A DNA stretch of 64,000 nucleotides from Medicago truncatula (Eukaryota; Streptophyta; Magnoliopsida; Fabales; Fabaceae): positions 31,606,972-31,670,971 of the forward strand of contig NC_053047.1 of the NCBI RefSeq assembly GCF_003473485.1, read 5' to 3'. Positions 30,696 through 43,286 of the stretch are shown in pieces (the first letter of the stretch is position 1; each line of letters begins with the position of its first letter). The notes beneath the pieces were generated by a model. It had not been told where the DNA came from. It searched no databases and saw only the letters and a list, made by a program, of their open reading frames with translations. Made by a program: the position numbers and the translations under genes.

Positions 30696-30950
30696 AAATT
30701 ATCAAATTGATCTCTATATTCGTAAGTCATTATCAAATTAGTTACGGAGTGTATTTGTATTTTAAATTAGTCTTTATCAAAAGTTTTTTAATTAGGTCCC
30801 TGTCTTTATGTTTTTATTACACGATGAGGGACTTAATATTGAGAAACTTTTGAATATGATAAAAGATTATTTTGAAATATTAATAAAGTTGAAGACTAAT
30901 TTAAAAGTAATTTATAAAGACAGAGACTAATTTGATATTTCCTCCGAAAA
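30696..30950. repeat. Foldback element in the KTI 5' flank
   Basis: ttatcaaattgatctctata at the left is mirrored by agacagagactaatttgata at the right. The ttaattaggtccctg type of motif inside resembles non-autonomous MULE/MITE sequence. Target duplication not resolved. Confidence 0.45.
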
Positions 30951-31023
30951 ATAAATAACCAATAGTTTATTGATTCAATTATGCTTGTATTTTAATTATG
31001 TGTTTTTTTATATTTATTTTTTT

Positions 31024-31340
31024 GGCATAATAGCAATTTTAGCCCCCTAACTTTTTCAAAGTTGCGATTTTGATCCCTTAAGAAAAAAAACTACAAAACG
31101 CCCCCTAAGTTTTGCATCTGTGGCAGTTTTGGCCCCCAATGTCAATGTTGACTCGGTATACGTTGACGTGGCAGTCTATGTGAGGTGCCACGTATTATAT
31201 ATATTTTTTAACATAAATTGATTTTGGGGGACAAAACTGTTACAGTTGCAAAAATTAGGAAGCGTTTTGTAGTTTTTTTTCCTTAAAGGACCAAAATCGC
31301 AACTTTGTATAAATTAGAGGGTGAAATTTGCTTTAAGCCT
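31024..31340. mobile_element. Mutator-type MITE, about 317 bp
   Basis: Left ggcataatagcaattttagc and right gaaatttgctttaagcc are inverted, with inverted similarity of about 85 bp (caaagttgcgattttg; aaaaactacaaaacgc). tattttttt occurs at both borders, consistent with a 9-bp duplication; the T-run blurs the exact edge. The centre has a gtgccacgtatt segment. Confidence 0.65.
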
Positions 31341-31371
31341 TATTTTTTTCAATAACAAAGCTTGCACGCGT

Positions 31372-31462
31372 CCACGAAGAGCACAACTTGTCGTTTTCAA
31401 TGAACAACTTGATTGATAATTGTGGTCTATTATGAGGAATTTTATATTCCTCCACGAGGAAC
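31372..31462. repeat. CACGAGGAGC motif pair, copy 5
   Basis: ccacgaagagc at 31372-31382 and ccacgaggaac at 31452-31462, each followed by acaac, are direct copies. They lie about 790-880 bp 5' of the 30 kb KTI gene, displaced by the two MITEs between. The preceding aacaaagcttgcacgcgt resembles the sequence before copy 4. Confidence 0.5.
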
Positions 31463-31549
31463 ACAACCCTATATTTTATGCTGCATGTGTATTTATTAAT
31501 TAATAACTTATCTCGTTTATGCCAATGTACTAATACATACAATAGGTTT

Positions 31550-32470
31550 TTTCCTTATCAGCACAACATTTTATTAAATAGAGGATAAGGGTACTCAGGA
31601 CGAGGACGAGGACGAGGATCAGATCGAATCAAATACATTGAAGACATGTGAGTATATTAATCCATCAATTTGAGAAAATTAGATTATTGTTTCTACCTTC
31701 CATGTAAACAAATCAAGATTACAACATCTGCTTAATCTTATATACCACCTCCACTTTGTTTAATTGTAAAAATATATTTTAATTGACAAAATGTTAGTAT
31801 GTTAATTATTATGTCAACACTTTTTTTTATAAGATTCGAACCCTTATAGATCCACTCAAATTTGATTGGGGGTAATTGCCCCAACTAATGTTTCTGTTAT
31901 ATTTGTTTAAGTATTTGATATTTTAAATATTGTCCTCTTTTTTCCTTAAAAAAAGAAATTATGGTGCCCTCTTCAAATAAGAGATTGCTCCTGTGAACTG
32001 GAAATTAATACAATAAGAAGAGTTTTTTTTATGAATTTTATAAAATTAAATGTGCAAATGCATTTGAGATGAAATTTTGAATAATTTTTTTTTTTTTACA
32101 TCAATAGAGATATTTTTTGTAGTGTTGAAAATTAAATAAAAATCTACAATTTTTTTTTAAATATAAAAACACAAAAAAAAATTTAATTTTTAAATGTCAA
32201 GGAATCTTTAATCTTTCCAATATATAATATTATGGTGTTTATAATTTCACATATTTTTTTAAATGATAATGATATTATTATTTTATCACTTTCACATTGC
32301 TAAAATTTTACAAAACATTTATTATATAAACATTAGTATCTTTGGTTCGAGATTCTTCAAGACAAATTACCCACTAGAGAAGCTTTGCAGAAAAGAGGTA
32401 TTATTAATGGCCTCATGCTCTCTGTTGTGTCTATTGTTTTAATCAATTAGAATCTTCAAAACACAAAATA
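31550..32470. other. AT-rich intergenic region
   Basis: A short purine-rich run, gaggacgaggacgaggat, lies at about 31594-31620. No gene or clear element is seen. Confidence 0.4.
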
Positions 32471-32479
32471 ATTACTGTA

Positions 32480-32553
32480 GCTTTCATAGCTCAGTTGGTT
32501 AGAGCACCCGTTTAGTAAGCGGGAGGTCTTGAGTTCAACTCTCAATGAAAGCA
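32480..32553 (+). tRNA. tRNA-Thr(AGT)
   Basis: A complete cloverleaf. The acceptor arms gctttca / tgaaagc pair over all seven positions, with discriminator A at 32553. The D stem is gctc/gagc. The anticodon stem is cccgt/gcggg, with the loop ttAGTaa. A five-nucleotide variable loop follows. The T stem ttgag/ctcaa has the loop ttcaact. The anticodon AGT (IGU after modification) reads Thr ACU/ACC codons. The internal A box (tagctcagttgg) and B box (gagttcaactc) supply the Pol III promoter. No intron, and no CCA is encoded, as normal for nuclear genes. Confidence 0.96.
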
Positions 32554-32565
32554 TTGTTTGATCTA

Positions 32566-32571
32566 TTTTTT
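32566..32571 (+). terminator. Pol III terminator of tRNA-Thr
   Basis: A run of six T residues 13 bp after the tRNA 3' end. Confidence 0.8.
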
Positions 32572-35559
32572 CATCTAAAAATACAACAAATTTGGAAATT
32601 ATTTTATTTTATTTTTTTGACAAAATTTTGTTTTGGAAGTAAATTAATGATTGGGTGGTTTGTGAGCTTGAAAAAGGCATGATACTAAATATGGTTGGCG
32701 AGTATTTGGTTTATGAGAAATTGTATTCTTGTTAGAGTCTCGAAAGATTTCATATCCTTCATTAAATAAGTTGTGAAAATAATTCTTCCACCTATCCTTT
32801 ATATCTCATTCTTGAAGCAAAAATTGTTTTTGTTACAAATGTGTTCAAGTAACATTTTTGGTAAAAATATTCCCACAAGTTTCTAAGAGAGACATTTGTC
32901 TTTATCATCCTTGATTGCCTTTAATTTTTAAATGCAACCATTATATTTTTTTTTACTAATCAACCATTATATTTGAAAATCTCGTATTTTCAACACTTCT
33001 TTTATCCATCTCTTCTTATCACATCACAAATCTATCATATATATCACACCATGCTCTCTATTCTTTTCTCTTTCAAAGTGTATGTACACCGACATAAGCT
33101 TTACACTAAACATATTCCTCGAGTTATCTTCTCATAAAGAGGATATAACATAAATGTATAGTAATTAAGTTTATCTAATATGAACCTAAATACAGTCGAA
33201 TCTATCATATATATCACACCACCTCTCTTATCTCTTTCAATTTATTAAAAATTGCAAGAGTTTACTTTAAAACCATTTTAATGATCATATTAAATACAAC
33301 CATGAATAACATTAATCGAAGATGATTGTTAAGAGTACTCTATTTTTAACATTTATTCTTTTATCAAATAAAATTGATAGTATTCTACGTTAAAAATCTC
33401 TAAGAAAAAGTTGGGGATTCCACGTTGATTTTACTCAAAACAAAAATACTAGATGTTGAAAACAGGATTCTTAGCATTTCTTGTAATTGAAATTGAAATT
33501 GCAAAACAAAAGTAACAGAAAGAGAATCTATGAGTCATATGAACGTTGGATTCCAACTTAATATATCATTTTCATGCATGTGATCAATATATTCGTTTTT
33601 ATATATATATAAACATAAATGATTTCAAGTCTATAAATAAATACTATTTTTTGACGGAAGTTTTTTTTTTTAAAAGAAAAAAATAGAATCTATTAATTTT
33701 TTTTTTGTAAAATCTCTAAAAAAAAATCTAAGTATTATTGAATGTCAAAATTCCTTTTTTTTTTTTAATCCAAAACAAACGGCCCTACGAGGTTTGGAAT
33801 AACTTTTAAAAAATCACTTCAAAGATTATTGTATCTGTTTGTTATAATTTTAAAAAAAAAAAAAAAAAATCAGGATAAACAATAAATCTAAAAAGAACTG
33901 CAAATTATAAAATAACATAACTTTGAGAAAATTACAAAATATTTGGCACTTGTAGATTATACACAGGATTAATATTTATTACAACCATACAACTATTTTT
34001 CAGAAAATTTCACATTTTTAAGATTTATTCTTTTGTATAGATAATTTATCTTTGCTTTTTGTTTATCTTAATATCATATTATAAAATAATATTTTTCATT
34101 GTACCAAAAAAAAATTGTTGTTTCAGATTGTTAATTATTATAGACATTGAAGTATAACTATAAAAAACATTGGATAAATTATCAATGAGTAATTAAATAA
34201 TATAGTTGTACAATTCATACACGGAACTCGTAACAAGATTTTTATCATCAATGAGATCTTGATTATTTATAATATTTTTACATTTTTTTCTACCACTTGA
34301 TAATATTTAATAAAAACTATTTCAATGATTTTATCATGAGCAAATTAATCTTTAAAAAAAAAATCTTGGAAAAATTACACTAACCACCCTCTTAAATAAC
34401 ACAAGCACGCTCTCTATTTTACAAACAAAAAATTAATCTCCCTTACTTAGTTATCAAAATGACAAGTTCTCCCGTTATAATTTAACATGGTTTAAGTTTT
34501 GTTAATTCTATTTATTTTTTAACAATTAACTTCTTTATACGACTATGAACTCCCTTAATTCTCAACCATTTTTTATAAAAGGAGGGGACTAGGCCAAAAC
34601 CTCCCCAAACTAGACAAAATCCACAAGTAGGCAATCACATAAGATTTCTCACAAAAGGCTCTCTAATAAACGAGGGCAAATCTAACCAAACTATATAAGA
34701 GTTTAAAGACAGTCCTATATTAGTCATTCAATCAACACAATGGTTTCATTTCCCATATATATGAGTGATTATGTTTATTTGTTTAATCAGAATGTTGCAA
34801 TTATCCCATCTATTCTTTCAAGAACATATCATCAAGGAAGATTTTTTTAAAACAACAGATGAGTTAGTCTACAACCAAACTTAAGACTTTGGTGATTTTT
34901 TCAAATTGAAGAGATCACTCGTTGTTCCTTTGTCAATATGGTTTAATTATTAAACTTTAATTTAATTAAATAGATATATCGAATATTATTTCTTTTTCAT
35001 TAGTCAAGCACAACGTCCATCCATCTCTATATTCTGTTCTAGTCTCTTCTTTAATTGTCGATAATCGATTCTATTTGTGGGTAAAAACAGTTGTTATTGT
35101 TTCTCCATTGCGAGAAAACAACCTTATTCAACTTTTTGCCAAAAGAGAAAACAGAAACATGATATATCAAACCAATATTTTTTTTTTTTTTTGAACTAAT
35201 ATATCTAACCAATATGACTGAAATTAAATTTTGTATTTGGAAGGTTATTGAAATGAAATTGGATAAAATTAGACGATGTGCTTGTGTTCTTTAAGAAAAT
35301 CTCAAGGAAGGTTGACGTAATTTGTCCATTTATCATTAACGTCATCTTTATCGTTAATCTTTTTTCCATTTTCTCAATGCATATACCATTGCAATTCCCT
35401 TTGACCTATAACCCCTACTTCGATGTCACGGGCCTATGCTTAGCACGAGTAAGTTGCTAGTTTTTCTTTATATTTACAATTTCCCCAGAATACATTCTAA
35501 TTGCAAATAAATAAATGACAAAAATTAAAATACTAAATGATAATAATAAAAAGGGTGGT
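32572..35559. other. AT-rich region without genes
   Basis: Three kilobases of AT-rich DNA with many poly(A)/poly(T) tracts and no open frame of interest. 34555-34720 (ataaaaggaggggactaggc and onward) resembles the LINE 3'-end sequence at 44444-44638 and may be a related remnant. A micro-insertion lies at 35162-35215. Confidence 0.45.
35162..35215 (-). mobile_element. Micro-retroposition: poly(T)+gaacta with 17-bp TSD
   Basis: atatatcaaaccaatat at 35162-35178 recurs as atatatctaaccaatat at 35199-35215, with one mismatch. Only a T-run of about 14 and gaacta separate the copies. Confidence 0.6.
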
Positions 35560-35961
35560 GAAGATTCCGCTGCGATGGCCGGCAAGCCAAGTGCAATGTT
35601 CCAACATCACGAAATAAATAGAATTTAAAACAAGAAAATAAATGACAGGAAAGTAAAGAACATAATGAGTTTGTTGACCCAGTTCGGCGACAATCACACC
35701 TACTCTGGAGGCTACCAAGCCAGGAAGGAAATCCACTAGTGTACTCCTTATTCTATAGCTCTCAGCAAACTCCTCGTTTACACTAAAGACCTAGGACCTA
35801 CCCGTATAGACTTCAACCTAGGAACTCCTAGATCTGAGATCTCATCTCACTATCCTAATGGTCAGTCACAGCCCCTGTGACCTATCAGACCTAAACACAA
35901 ACACAAAGTTGAAGTTACCTTAAAACAAACAATTCACAACTACGGTGTAGTACACAAGAGT
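35560..35961 (-). mobile_element. LTR-retrotransposon remnant (left part)
   Basis: Contains gacccagttcggcgacaatc, cctactctggaggctaccaa and ctagtgtactcctta strings typical of legume LTR-element sequence, with gttccaacatc near its edge. It continues after the CACTA insertion at 40278-40870. No coding domain survives in frame. Confidence 0.45.
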
Positions 35962-37248
35962 CACTACACCATTTGTTGTCTCTGGCAACACTTTTTTAAG
36001 CAACATGTAAACATTTTCACAAGAGTCACTACACCATTTCGCTAAGGCAACGTTTTCTGACTATTGCTAGAAATATTTTCACAATCCCTGAAAAACGTCC
36101 CCTAATATACTTCTGGCGACGTTTTTGTAGTGTTACTCTGTTATCTCTGTGGCAACGATTGTTAATTGTCCCCTAAAATACTTCTGGGTACATTTCTAGA
36201 GTGTTGCTCTGCTTTGACAACGATGTTTATATTTTATAATAAAAATGGTTAAATCATGAGAAGAAAAAAATGACAAAAGTGTTATCTGAAATGAAAAGAC
36301 ATCGTTCATAATTTTCAAACGTTAATGTAATAAAAAGAGCGAAAATACAGATATAAATTTTAGGCTGAATTTTTTATAATTCCAATTATACCCTTAAACA
36401 AATTTTCCTATATTAATGTTATATTGTTGGTGGTATTAAAAAAGATAAGGATTTATATTATTTATATTAAATTACTGTTGCTATATAAAAAAATAAAAGT
36501 GAACTTTTGGGCTCGTTTGTTATGGATTAAAATAAAAGTGATTTTGACATAAAATAATTAGAGATTTTATGAAAAATCTGAATTCTATTTTGCGTTTGTT
36601 TACCGTGATAAAAATCACTTTTTTTAAACAAATAATTTAGTTTGTTTGGATACAACTATATAAAAGGGCAAATTATATGGTACATCCAAAGAATTGTTTC
36701 CTACCACCTATGATTATAATAATCAAATCTTATTTATCAAAAACGTCTACAAAATAAAATTTAATTTTTCTGAATTTTTAGTACTCATAATAGAGAATTT
36801 TGATTATTTTTTACAATAAAATGTAAAAAAAATTAGTATCACTTTTATAAACTATAAAATTATGTTTTTTCTTATGAAATGATATTTTCTAAAATACAAA
36901 TATCAATAAATAGCTCTTTATTTCATAAAAATGATAGTTAATTTATAGATTTTTGAAGTAAGAGTACCCGTACACCTTAATTTATAGGTGTATCGTAGAA
37001 ATTCCCATAAAAAAGATATTTTTTGTTACAAAATTAATTCTATTTTTTGAATGGTATTTTCTCTCTTCTCTAAAAAAAATCTATTTTTTTAGAAGCTGCT
37101 CATTCAAACGTTAGCGCAATAAAGAGAGCAAAAGTTTCTTTGATATTACTAGCGAAAAGACGGACACTCAGTTTTTTTTTATTGCACTAACATTTGAAAA
37201 TTACGAACAATAGTTTTTTTTTTTATAACATTTTGATTTGGATTTTGG

Positions 37249-37283
<35 letters not shown>

Positions 37284-37285
<2 letters not shown>

Positions 37286-37640
37286 CGTTAATTTACACCC
37301 ACCCCAAAACACTAAAGTGCAAGTTATCAAGGTACACGTACTTGTATTTTACTAAAAAACCAAATTTCTTTATTTTATGTCATCTAAATTTAAAGGATAT
37401 TATTGTCAAATTTACTTTATTTTTCAAATAAAAAAAACAAGCACCTTATCTTGTTTTTACGCTTGCAACACCCGTGGGAGGAATTAAGAAAGTGAGTATA
37501 AATTATTTGTTATAAGTTATAAAAATAAGTGTAAATAATTAAGTGGGTGTATAATTCTAACTTGCACTTTAATAATTTTAGGTGGGTGTAACTTGCTAAC
37601 TTACATCTTAGTGTTTTTAGGTAGATGTAAATTAGTATCC
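37284..37640. mobile_element. Inverted-repeat MITE nested in the CACTA element
   Basis: ccgttaatttacacccaccc at the left mirrors aggtagatgtaaattagtat at the right, and agtgcaagtta occurs inverted inside. It begins directly after a (TA)n tract at about 37250-37282. No target duplication is distinguishable. Confidence 0.45.
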
Positions 37641-38323
37641 TTATATTTTTTTTTTAAACCGGATATCTTCCACGTGCAACTGTAAATTATTATCCTTATA
37701 CTTTTATGTTTCATTTGTATTTTTAACAAATTCCTTCTTTTCACTTCATTTGGTGGTAACTGTACCAATTTGGGAAAAACCACCGTACTGGAGTTTCTCT
37801 GCTGCCGTGAACCACCACACCGGAGACAATTTGGGACTGAGATTGAAGCAAGGTGAGTTAATTTCCTCTTTTTCCTCTTTGAGTTGGCCTAAACATGAAA
37901 ATCCATTTCCCTAATTTTCTCAATTCTCATGTTTGGCTGAAATTGTTGTTACATGTGGAGTCCTCTCACCCAAAGTATGTGTATTGAACTGGTATGGGTT
38001 GAAATTTCAATGGAATTGGGGAAGAAGAAAGAGTTGAAGAAGATTAAGAATTATTGACTTTTCCTAAATAATTTAAAACCTGCTCTCAAAATAAACAAGG
38101 TATGTTCTTTAGTAAGCTTGAAATTATTAAACAATGTTACTAAATTATTAGCACAAAATTGATATGTGGTTGAAATTTTAATTAATAAAAGATTTTTTAT
38201 TCAAAAATGTATTAGAACGAGGTGATTAGTAGAATTAATCTTTTAGTAGTTTGTTGATGAAGAGGGAATTAATACTACGATTTGTTAGAACACCTCATGT
38301 GACACTAGTTGATTTTTAGAATA

Positions 38324-38691
38324 GGCTAAAATATGGTTTTGGTCCCTGCAAATATGCCTCGTTTTGGTTTTAGTTCCTGCAAAAAAAATTTGTTGTTTTT
38401 GATCCCTGCAAAATATTTTGTTTTTGGAAATAGTCCCTGCAGCAGGGACTATTTCCAAAAACAAAATATTTTGCAGGGACCTTTTTCAAAATCAAAAGAT
38501 TTTGCAGGGACTATTTCTCTAATAAATGGTTAAGTCATCATGTGACACGTGTGCAAATTATCACAAAAGTGGAGCCAGGGACCAAAACCAAAATGAGACA
38601 TATTTACCGGGATCAAAAACAACAAATTTTTTTTGCAGGGACTAAAACCAAAACGAGGCATATTTGCAGGGACCAAAACTATATTTTATCC
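38324..38691. mobile_element. Mutator-type MITE with internal palindrome, 368 bp
   Basis: The termini ggctaaaatatggttttggt and ...aactatattttatcc are inverted over about 85 bp (gtccctgcaaatatgcctcg; caaaaaaaatttgttg). A perfect 9-bp target duplication, tttagaata, lies at 38315-38323 and 38692-38700. Inside is a second foldback around ccctgcagcaggg. The element is built from repeats of tgcaggga(c/t) in both directions. Confidence 0.85.
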
Positions 38692-40277
38692 TTTAGAATA
38701 TAAAGATATTACATAGTATGTATATAAGTTTCTAGTTATCCAATAGATTGGAATTAGTCTCTTGTTGTGATTGATAAATGCTATATTGAGTCAAATAGAA
38801 GTTAAAATACTAATATAGGACATTGAGATATTAATGTGGTAAACATAGGCTGTTACGAATTTGAAAAATGATCTTTGGTGTGTCTTTGTGAAAAGAGAGC
38901 AGTGGTTTTTAGGTAGGAGTAAAATAGTATATCTTATAACAATGGCTTATTGAATAATGGGGGTCTAATGTGGTGTTTTTGACAACAATGACTATTTGGT
39001 ATTCATACGCATATTTCAACTTGTACTAAATTTGATTTAATTATGCCTATTGTTGAATATCTTTTAAATTTGTCATCGGTATCGGTTATATCTGTTGGAT
39101 TGTTATTCATGATAAGACAATTGGGTTATTTTAATTCTAGATACTAGCTCATTGGTGGATGGGAAGTTTTAAGCGTGTGTTTATCTTGACATCATTTGAA
39201 TTGGTAGAAATTAAACGAGGCTTGTGATGTGCTTCTAAAAATTAGAGATAATTCAGGGGACTTTATTGTGCAACAATGTGGCTTTCTTTTGTTAATCATA
39301 GATAGACATATTTAAAAAATGTTCAATTACCTCTTATGAAGATAAGATTTGGAAAGCTACAAATTACTTATGCATGTAAAGAAGAATACTGATTATAGGT
39401 AAAAAAGAACAAAGTAACAACAAAGCGAATGAATGTATGATGTTTAATTGATGCTTTATTCCTTGATATTTGTTTCAGGTTCTATGATGGTACTAATTGG
39501 ATATGTCAATGCTAGTTGTAAGTTTCGCTCTTGAAGTTTACTTTTCTTATTTTGTAAATAAAATTATGATAGCAGATTCATTTTTGCATACTCTTCATGT
39601 TTCATCATAGGCGTTATTTTGGTTGGGCCTTTAGGATGCTTTTTTATCGTGGAATCAAGCACGAACTTACGAGTTAAAGTTTCACTATGGTTCTAATGTT
39701 GATAAAGAAAGGATTGATCAAGTAAAGATTGTCACTTCCATGTTAATGATTATATTTTGTATGTACTTTGCTGTCAAAAGTTATTTTGTAAGCAATACTT
39801 GATGTAATATCTCGAATTATACTTGTTTGTAATGTATCACTATCTCATGTGGGATTGGAAATCTTTCCAACCTACAAATGTGTAAGGCTTTAATAACTTT
39901 TATTATCATTCTTTATATCAAGGTTTTGGTTTGGATAATGGTTGTAAAAAATGTATTTGATCCGATGAGGAGTGTCTGATAATTGCCACTCTTTAAAAAA
40001 AAAGTTACAATTTTAGTGTATATATATATATTTACAAAAAAAAGATTCTGCCAATAAGCTATGGGGATGGTTTGTAACTGTTGTCATTGTTTAACTCTAA
40101 GGTAACACTTAAAAACATCGCGTAAGGTGTTCTTGGAAAATCGTCCCCTTTTCCCTTAGTTTAGGCGACGTTCGTATAGGAGACACCTGAAAAACGTCCC
40201 CTATACTCTTTGGCAACATTTTACTTAATTCTGGCAACGTTTTTCAGGTGTTGTTAGAGAGAATAAATGGTGTAGTG

Positions 40278-40870
40278 AGTATCAAAATCACACACAGTCC
40301 TAAACAAGTATCACAAACGATACAAGAAAGGTTCACAATATAGGTTCTAAACTTGCATCACAAAAGATAAAAGAATAGAGCACATGTAGACTCAAAACCC
40401 TAAAAATCTAAACTTTTTAGTATGACAACTTGAATGATCAATTTGTTCTTGAAGTCTCCCTTATATACTGTAGCAGCTTGGGCTAAATACTTTAGTTGGG
40501 CTTCAACACAAAGCAGATCAGTTCAGCTAATCTGCAAAACAAGAATCATAAACAAATATGGAAAGTCCTAAAATGTCGGAACATCTTTAGGATCGTTCCA
40601 ACCAATAACAAATATTTCCTAAAATATAAATACTACTTTAGAAATATTCCACAGCTGATTCTGTAAAGATATGTGCGTTGCTTGGTCAATAAGATAAGGA
40701 AATATTGTTTCCTTAAACAATAAAGAGCGCGCGTACAAAAAGATGTGAACCTAGGATGTTGGAACATCATATCCAACATCTTATAGAGATGCCTAAACAC
40801 ATGTTGGAACAATTGTTCCAACTTGCACATTCAAGGATATTTGTTTTTGCAATAATGCAGACAATACAAA
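40278..40870 (-). mobile_element. LTR-retrotransposon remnant (right part)
   Basis: Continuation of 35560-35961 after the CACTA insertion. It has several gttggaaca / tgttccaac inverted motifs (40735-40830). No coding region is intact. Confidence 0.45.
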
Positions 40871-42130
40871 TACCCAGCAGGGTAAATCCGCAAGTGCACG
40901 ATTTACGAAGTAGTAATAAAATAGTATCGTTCCGACATGGAGTTATGAATTCAATTAACTTTCAAGAATGATTAGATGAGAGTTCAAATTGAAAAGATTG
41001 GATTTTGTTTTTTAAAAGAAAATATAATAAAAAAAGCGCCTTGTGATTATTGGTTCATCTTGGTGACAAATCCTTCACAAACCAAACCCTAACCTAGAAC
41101 CTTATGTTGAACCTATTTTCTAAAGACAAGTTTCTCTTTAGCCTATCACATCTCCTTTCGGTCTCAATGAGTGTGTTTCGTTAGTAACCACGCCTATTCT
41201 CATGGTTAATTGCTATTGAATCCCTTGAAGCATGAAACTTTATTGTCTCAAGGTTTTCTAGGACTATTCTCATGTTTTGAAATCCTTGTCTAATTTAACT
41301 TGTTCCAATATCAAAACTTCATCTTTCGATCCTTTGCTTGATATTTGTGATTAATCAATAACACTATTAAACTTCATCTTTCGATCCTTCGATTAATACT
41401 TGTTATTGATTATAAAAACGGTGAATTAAATTAGAAAATAGATTTACATAAAATTAGGGTTTAACGCTTGGTTTGATAGGGATTAGGTCATTAGACTCAT
41501 CCAACAATCTCAAGAGAAAGATGTCTACTCACTCATGTTCATTGTAGACATAGAGAAGAAGAAGAAGAAGAACATAAAATTAATAAGAAAATAAAAAGGA
41601 GAACTTTTATTCAAAGAAACAATTGTCACTTATAATTTTCAAGAACAAAAGATGAATAGACATGTCCGATGGTTGCTCTATTTATAGCTTAATACTGACT
41701 TAAGCCCTAAGAAATAAATCACTAGCGTGTTACACAAGAAAATCCATGGGATTAAGGTAAAAAACATAGCAAAACAGGAAGCTGGAACATTGGCACGGCC
41801 GTGCCACCACAGGCACGGGTCGTGCCAACACTCTGAGCAAAAGCAGCAAAAGGGCTTCCATAGTCGCGCACGGTTGTGCCACTGGCAGCACGAGCCGTGC
41901 CAACTCTCTGACTTTGGCCATTGAGCTTCAAACTTTGGGTTTGGCGCGGTCATGCCTGATATTTTTGCAAATAATCTTCATATTTTTGGCCCGAATCAGC
42001 TCCAAATCTCCTTTCTTTTGCTCCAAGACTCAATCTTTGAAATATTTGTTCTTGAAATTAAATAACTTGCAATTGAAGTAAAACAGTTATAGAAAGGAAA
42101 TAAAAACACATAAAATCTAAATAAAATAAA
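40871..42130. mobile_element. Probable Ty3-type LTR remnant
   Basis: Contains aagtgcacgatttacgaagt and, at 41790-41910, several ggcacg/cgtgcc palindromic motifs (ggcacggccgtgcc) within an otherwise AT-rich sequence. This composition resembles long legume Ty3 LTRs. A (gaa)n tract lies at 41553-41572. Ends not resolved, no coding domain. Confidence 0.4.
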
Positions 42131-42136
42131 CTAAAA

Positions 42137-42721
42137 TCAATACATAAAAACACTAATTATTGACTCATTAATGATCTTTCCTGATGATTTTTGCTGTGAT
42201 TTAAAGGCTTTTTGGTTGATGGATTTGGAAATTAGAGACCGCTTTTCAATAATGGATTTGATAGAAATTAAAGACCGCTTTCTGAAATTGGAAATTAGAG
42301 ACCGCTTTTGATTAATGAACTTGATGGTGTTAGAGACCACTTTCTGAAATTGGAAATTAGAGACCGCTTTTGGCCATGAATGGTGGCGTTGGCCGGTATC
42401 GGCCTTAGACCCTTTGGGCATTTTTTTAAATATTTTTTTTAAAACTAATTTAAATAAAAAAAGAGAAATAAGTAAACATAAAAAGAAAAAAAAATTAAAA
42501 AAAAATGATGATAATAATAATAAAAATAAAAATGATAATAAGTAATTTTTTTTTTAAAAGAAAAAGACTAAAGTAAAATAAATAAAATAAAAAAGAAGTG
42601 GACCAAAAATGAGGTATTTTAAAATACCTCTCTGCCGAAATTTTTCTTGAAAGGACAAAAAAATATTCCGGGCCAAAAGACAAAGTGAAATGGAATCTTG
42701 GGTCAAAAGTTGGGGTATGAC
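42137..42721 (-). mobile_element. Tat/Ogre-like LTR fragment
   Basis: Read on the minus strand it starts at 42721 with tgtcataccccaacttttga, the same start as the LTRs at 46516 and 53318. It carries the same 20-bp palindrome (42611-42630). It then diverges into tandem copies of agcggtctctaatttccaat at about 42220-42370. It is a different Tat-like family member, truncated at its far end. Confidence 0.65.
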
Positions 42722-43286
42722 AGTGGCTCATCAAGTACTCCGTCTTTTCCTGTCGATGAAGAACATGCTCCTTTGTTTCCTCACTTATGGAGTCATGAGC
42801 ATCAAGATTGTTCTCCCGGTATATATACTTATGAACTGGAAAAAGCTCTTTCTCCTAAAGAGGCGACAATCAAGTTTGAGCTTGAGGAGTTTGTCCGGAA
42901 GTTTGAGTTAGAGAAAGGTGAAGACAAGAAGGACCTGTCTAAGTCGGTTGGCAAGTCTCGCTTGATTGAAACCAGGATAGTGATCCAGGGGAGGGATACC
43001 AAGCACCGTAGGAGAATTTTTGGTGAGTAATGTTTATGTTGGTCTTTCCCGCTGTCTGTTTTGTCCTTACTTGTTTCTGACCTTTCCAGTTTTCCTCGCA
43101 TATTCGATGGTTTCGCTATGGTGAAGAGGGGGGTCGTCCCATCAGAGGTGGTGGACGCCCTTGCAGCCCGGGATGCTGATCTTTATGCTATGCGGGAGCT
43201 AGCTCCTATTGTCTATGCAGAGGGCGGCTCCAGGAAGAGGGACTCAAAACATCATAAAGAGTTTCGCCATAGTTCACCTTCCCATA
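42722..43286 (+). pseudogene. Retrotransposon gag-like fragment (two blocks)
   Basis: Block 1 (42722-43029) encodes a charged stretch: FPHLWSHEHQD ... LEKALSPKEATIKFELEEFV ... KSRLIETRIVIQG. Block 2 (about 43091-43276) encodes FPRIFDGFAMVKRGVVPSEV and onward. The order (FPxLW start, acidic helix, LIxTR block) resembles the N-terminal gag-like region of plant Ty3 elements described as putative gypsy-type transposon protein. A short AT-rich gap with intron-like borders separates the blocks. It abuts the LTR start at 42721 without a shared element structure. Assignment is tentative. Confidence 0.35.

Larger units (their letters stand above)
35962..40277. mobile_element. CACTA transposon, non-autonomous, 4.3 kb
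   Basis: The left end CACTACACCATTTGTTGTCT and the right end ...aataaatggtgtagtg are inverted. A 3-bp target duplication, agt (35959-35961 and 40278-40280), is as expected for CACTA. Subterminal regions carry repeated ggcaacgtttt / aaaacgtcccc motifs in both orientations, as transposase-binding arrays do. A 66-bp stretch including the terminus is tandemly repeated (second CACTACACC at 36027). There is no TNP1/TNP2 coding sequence. Other MITEs are nested inside (37284-37640, 38324-38691). Confidence 0.82.

Noticed and set aside
30580-30705. Upstream extension of the 30 kb KTI frame
   Set aside because: It has no ATG, runs through the TATA region and a poly(T) tract, and would hide the signal peptide.
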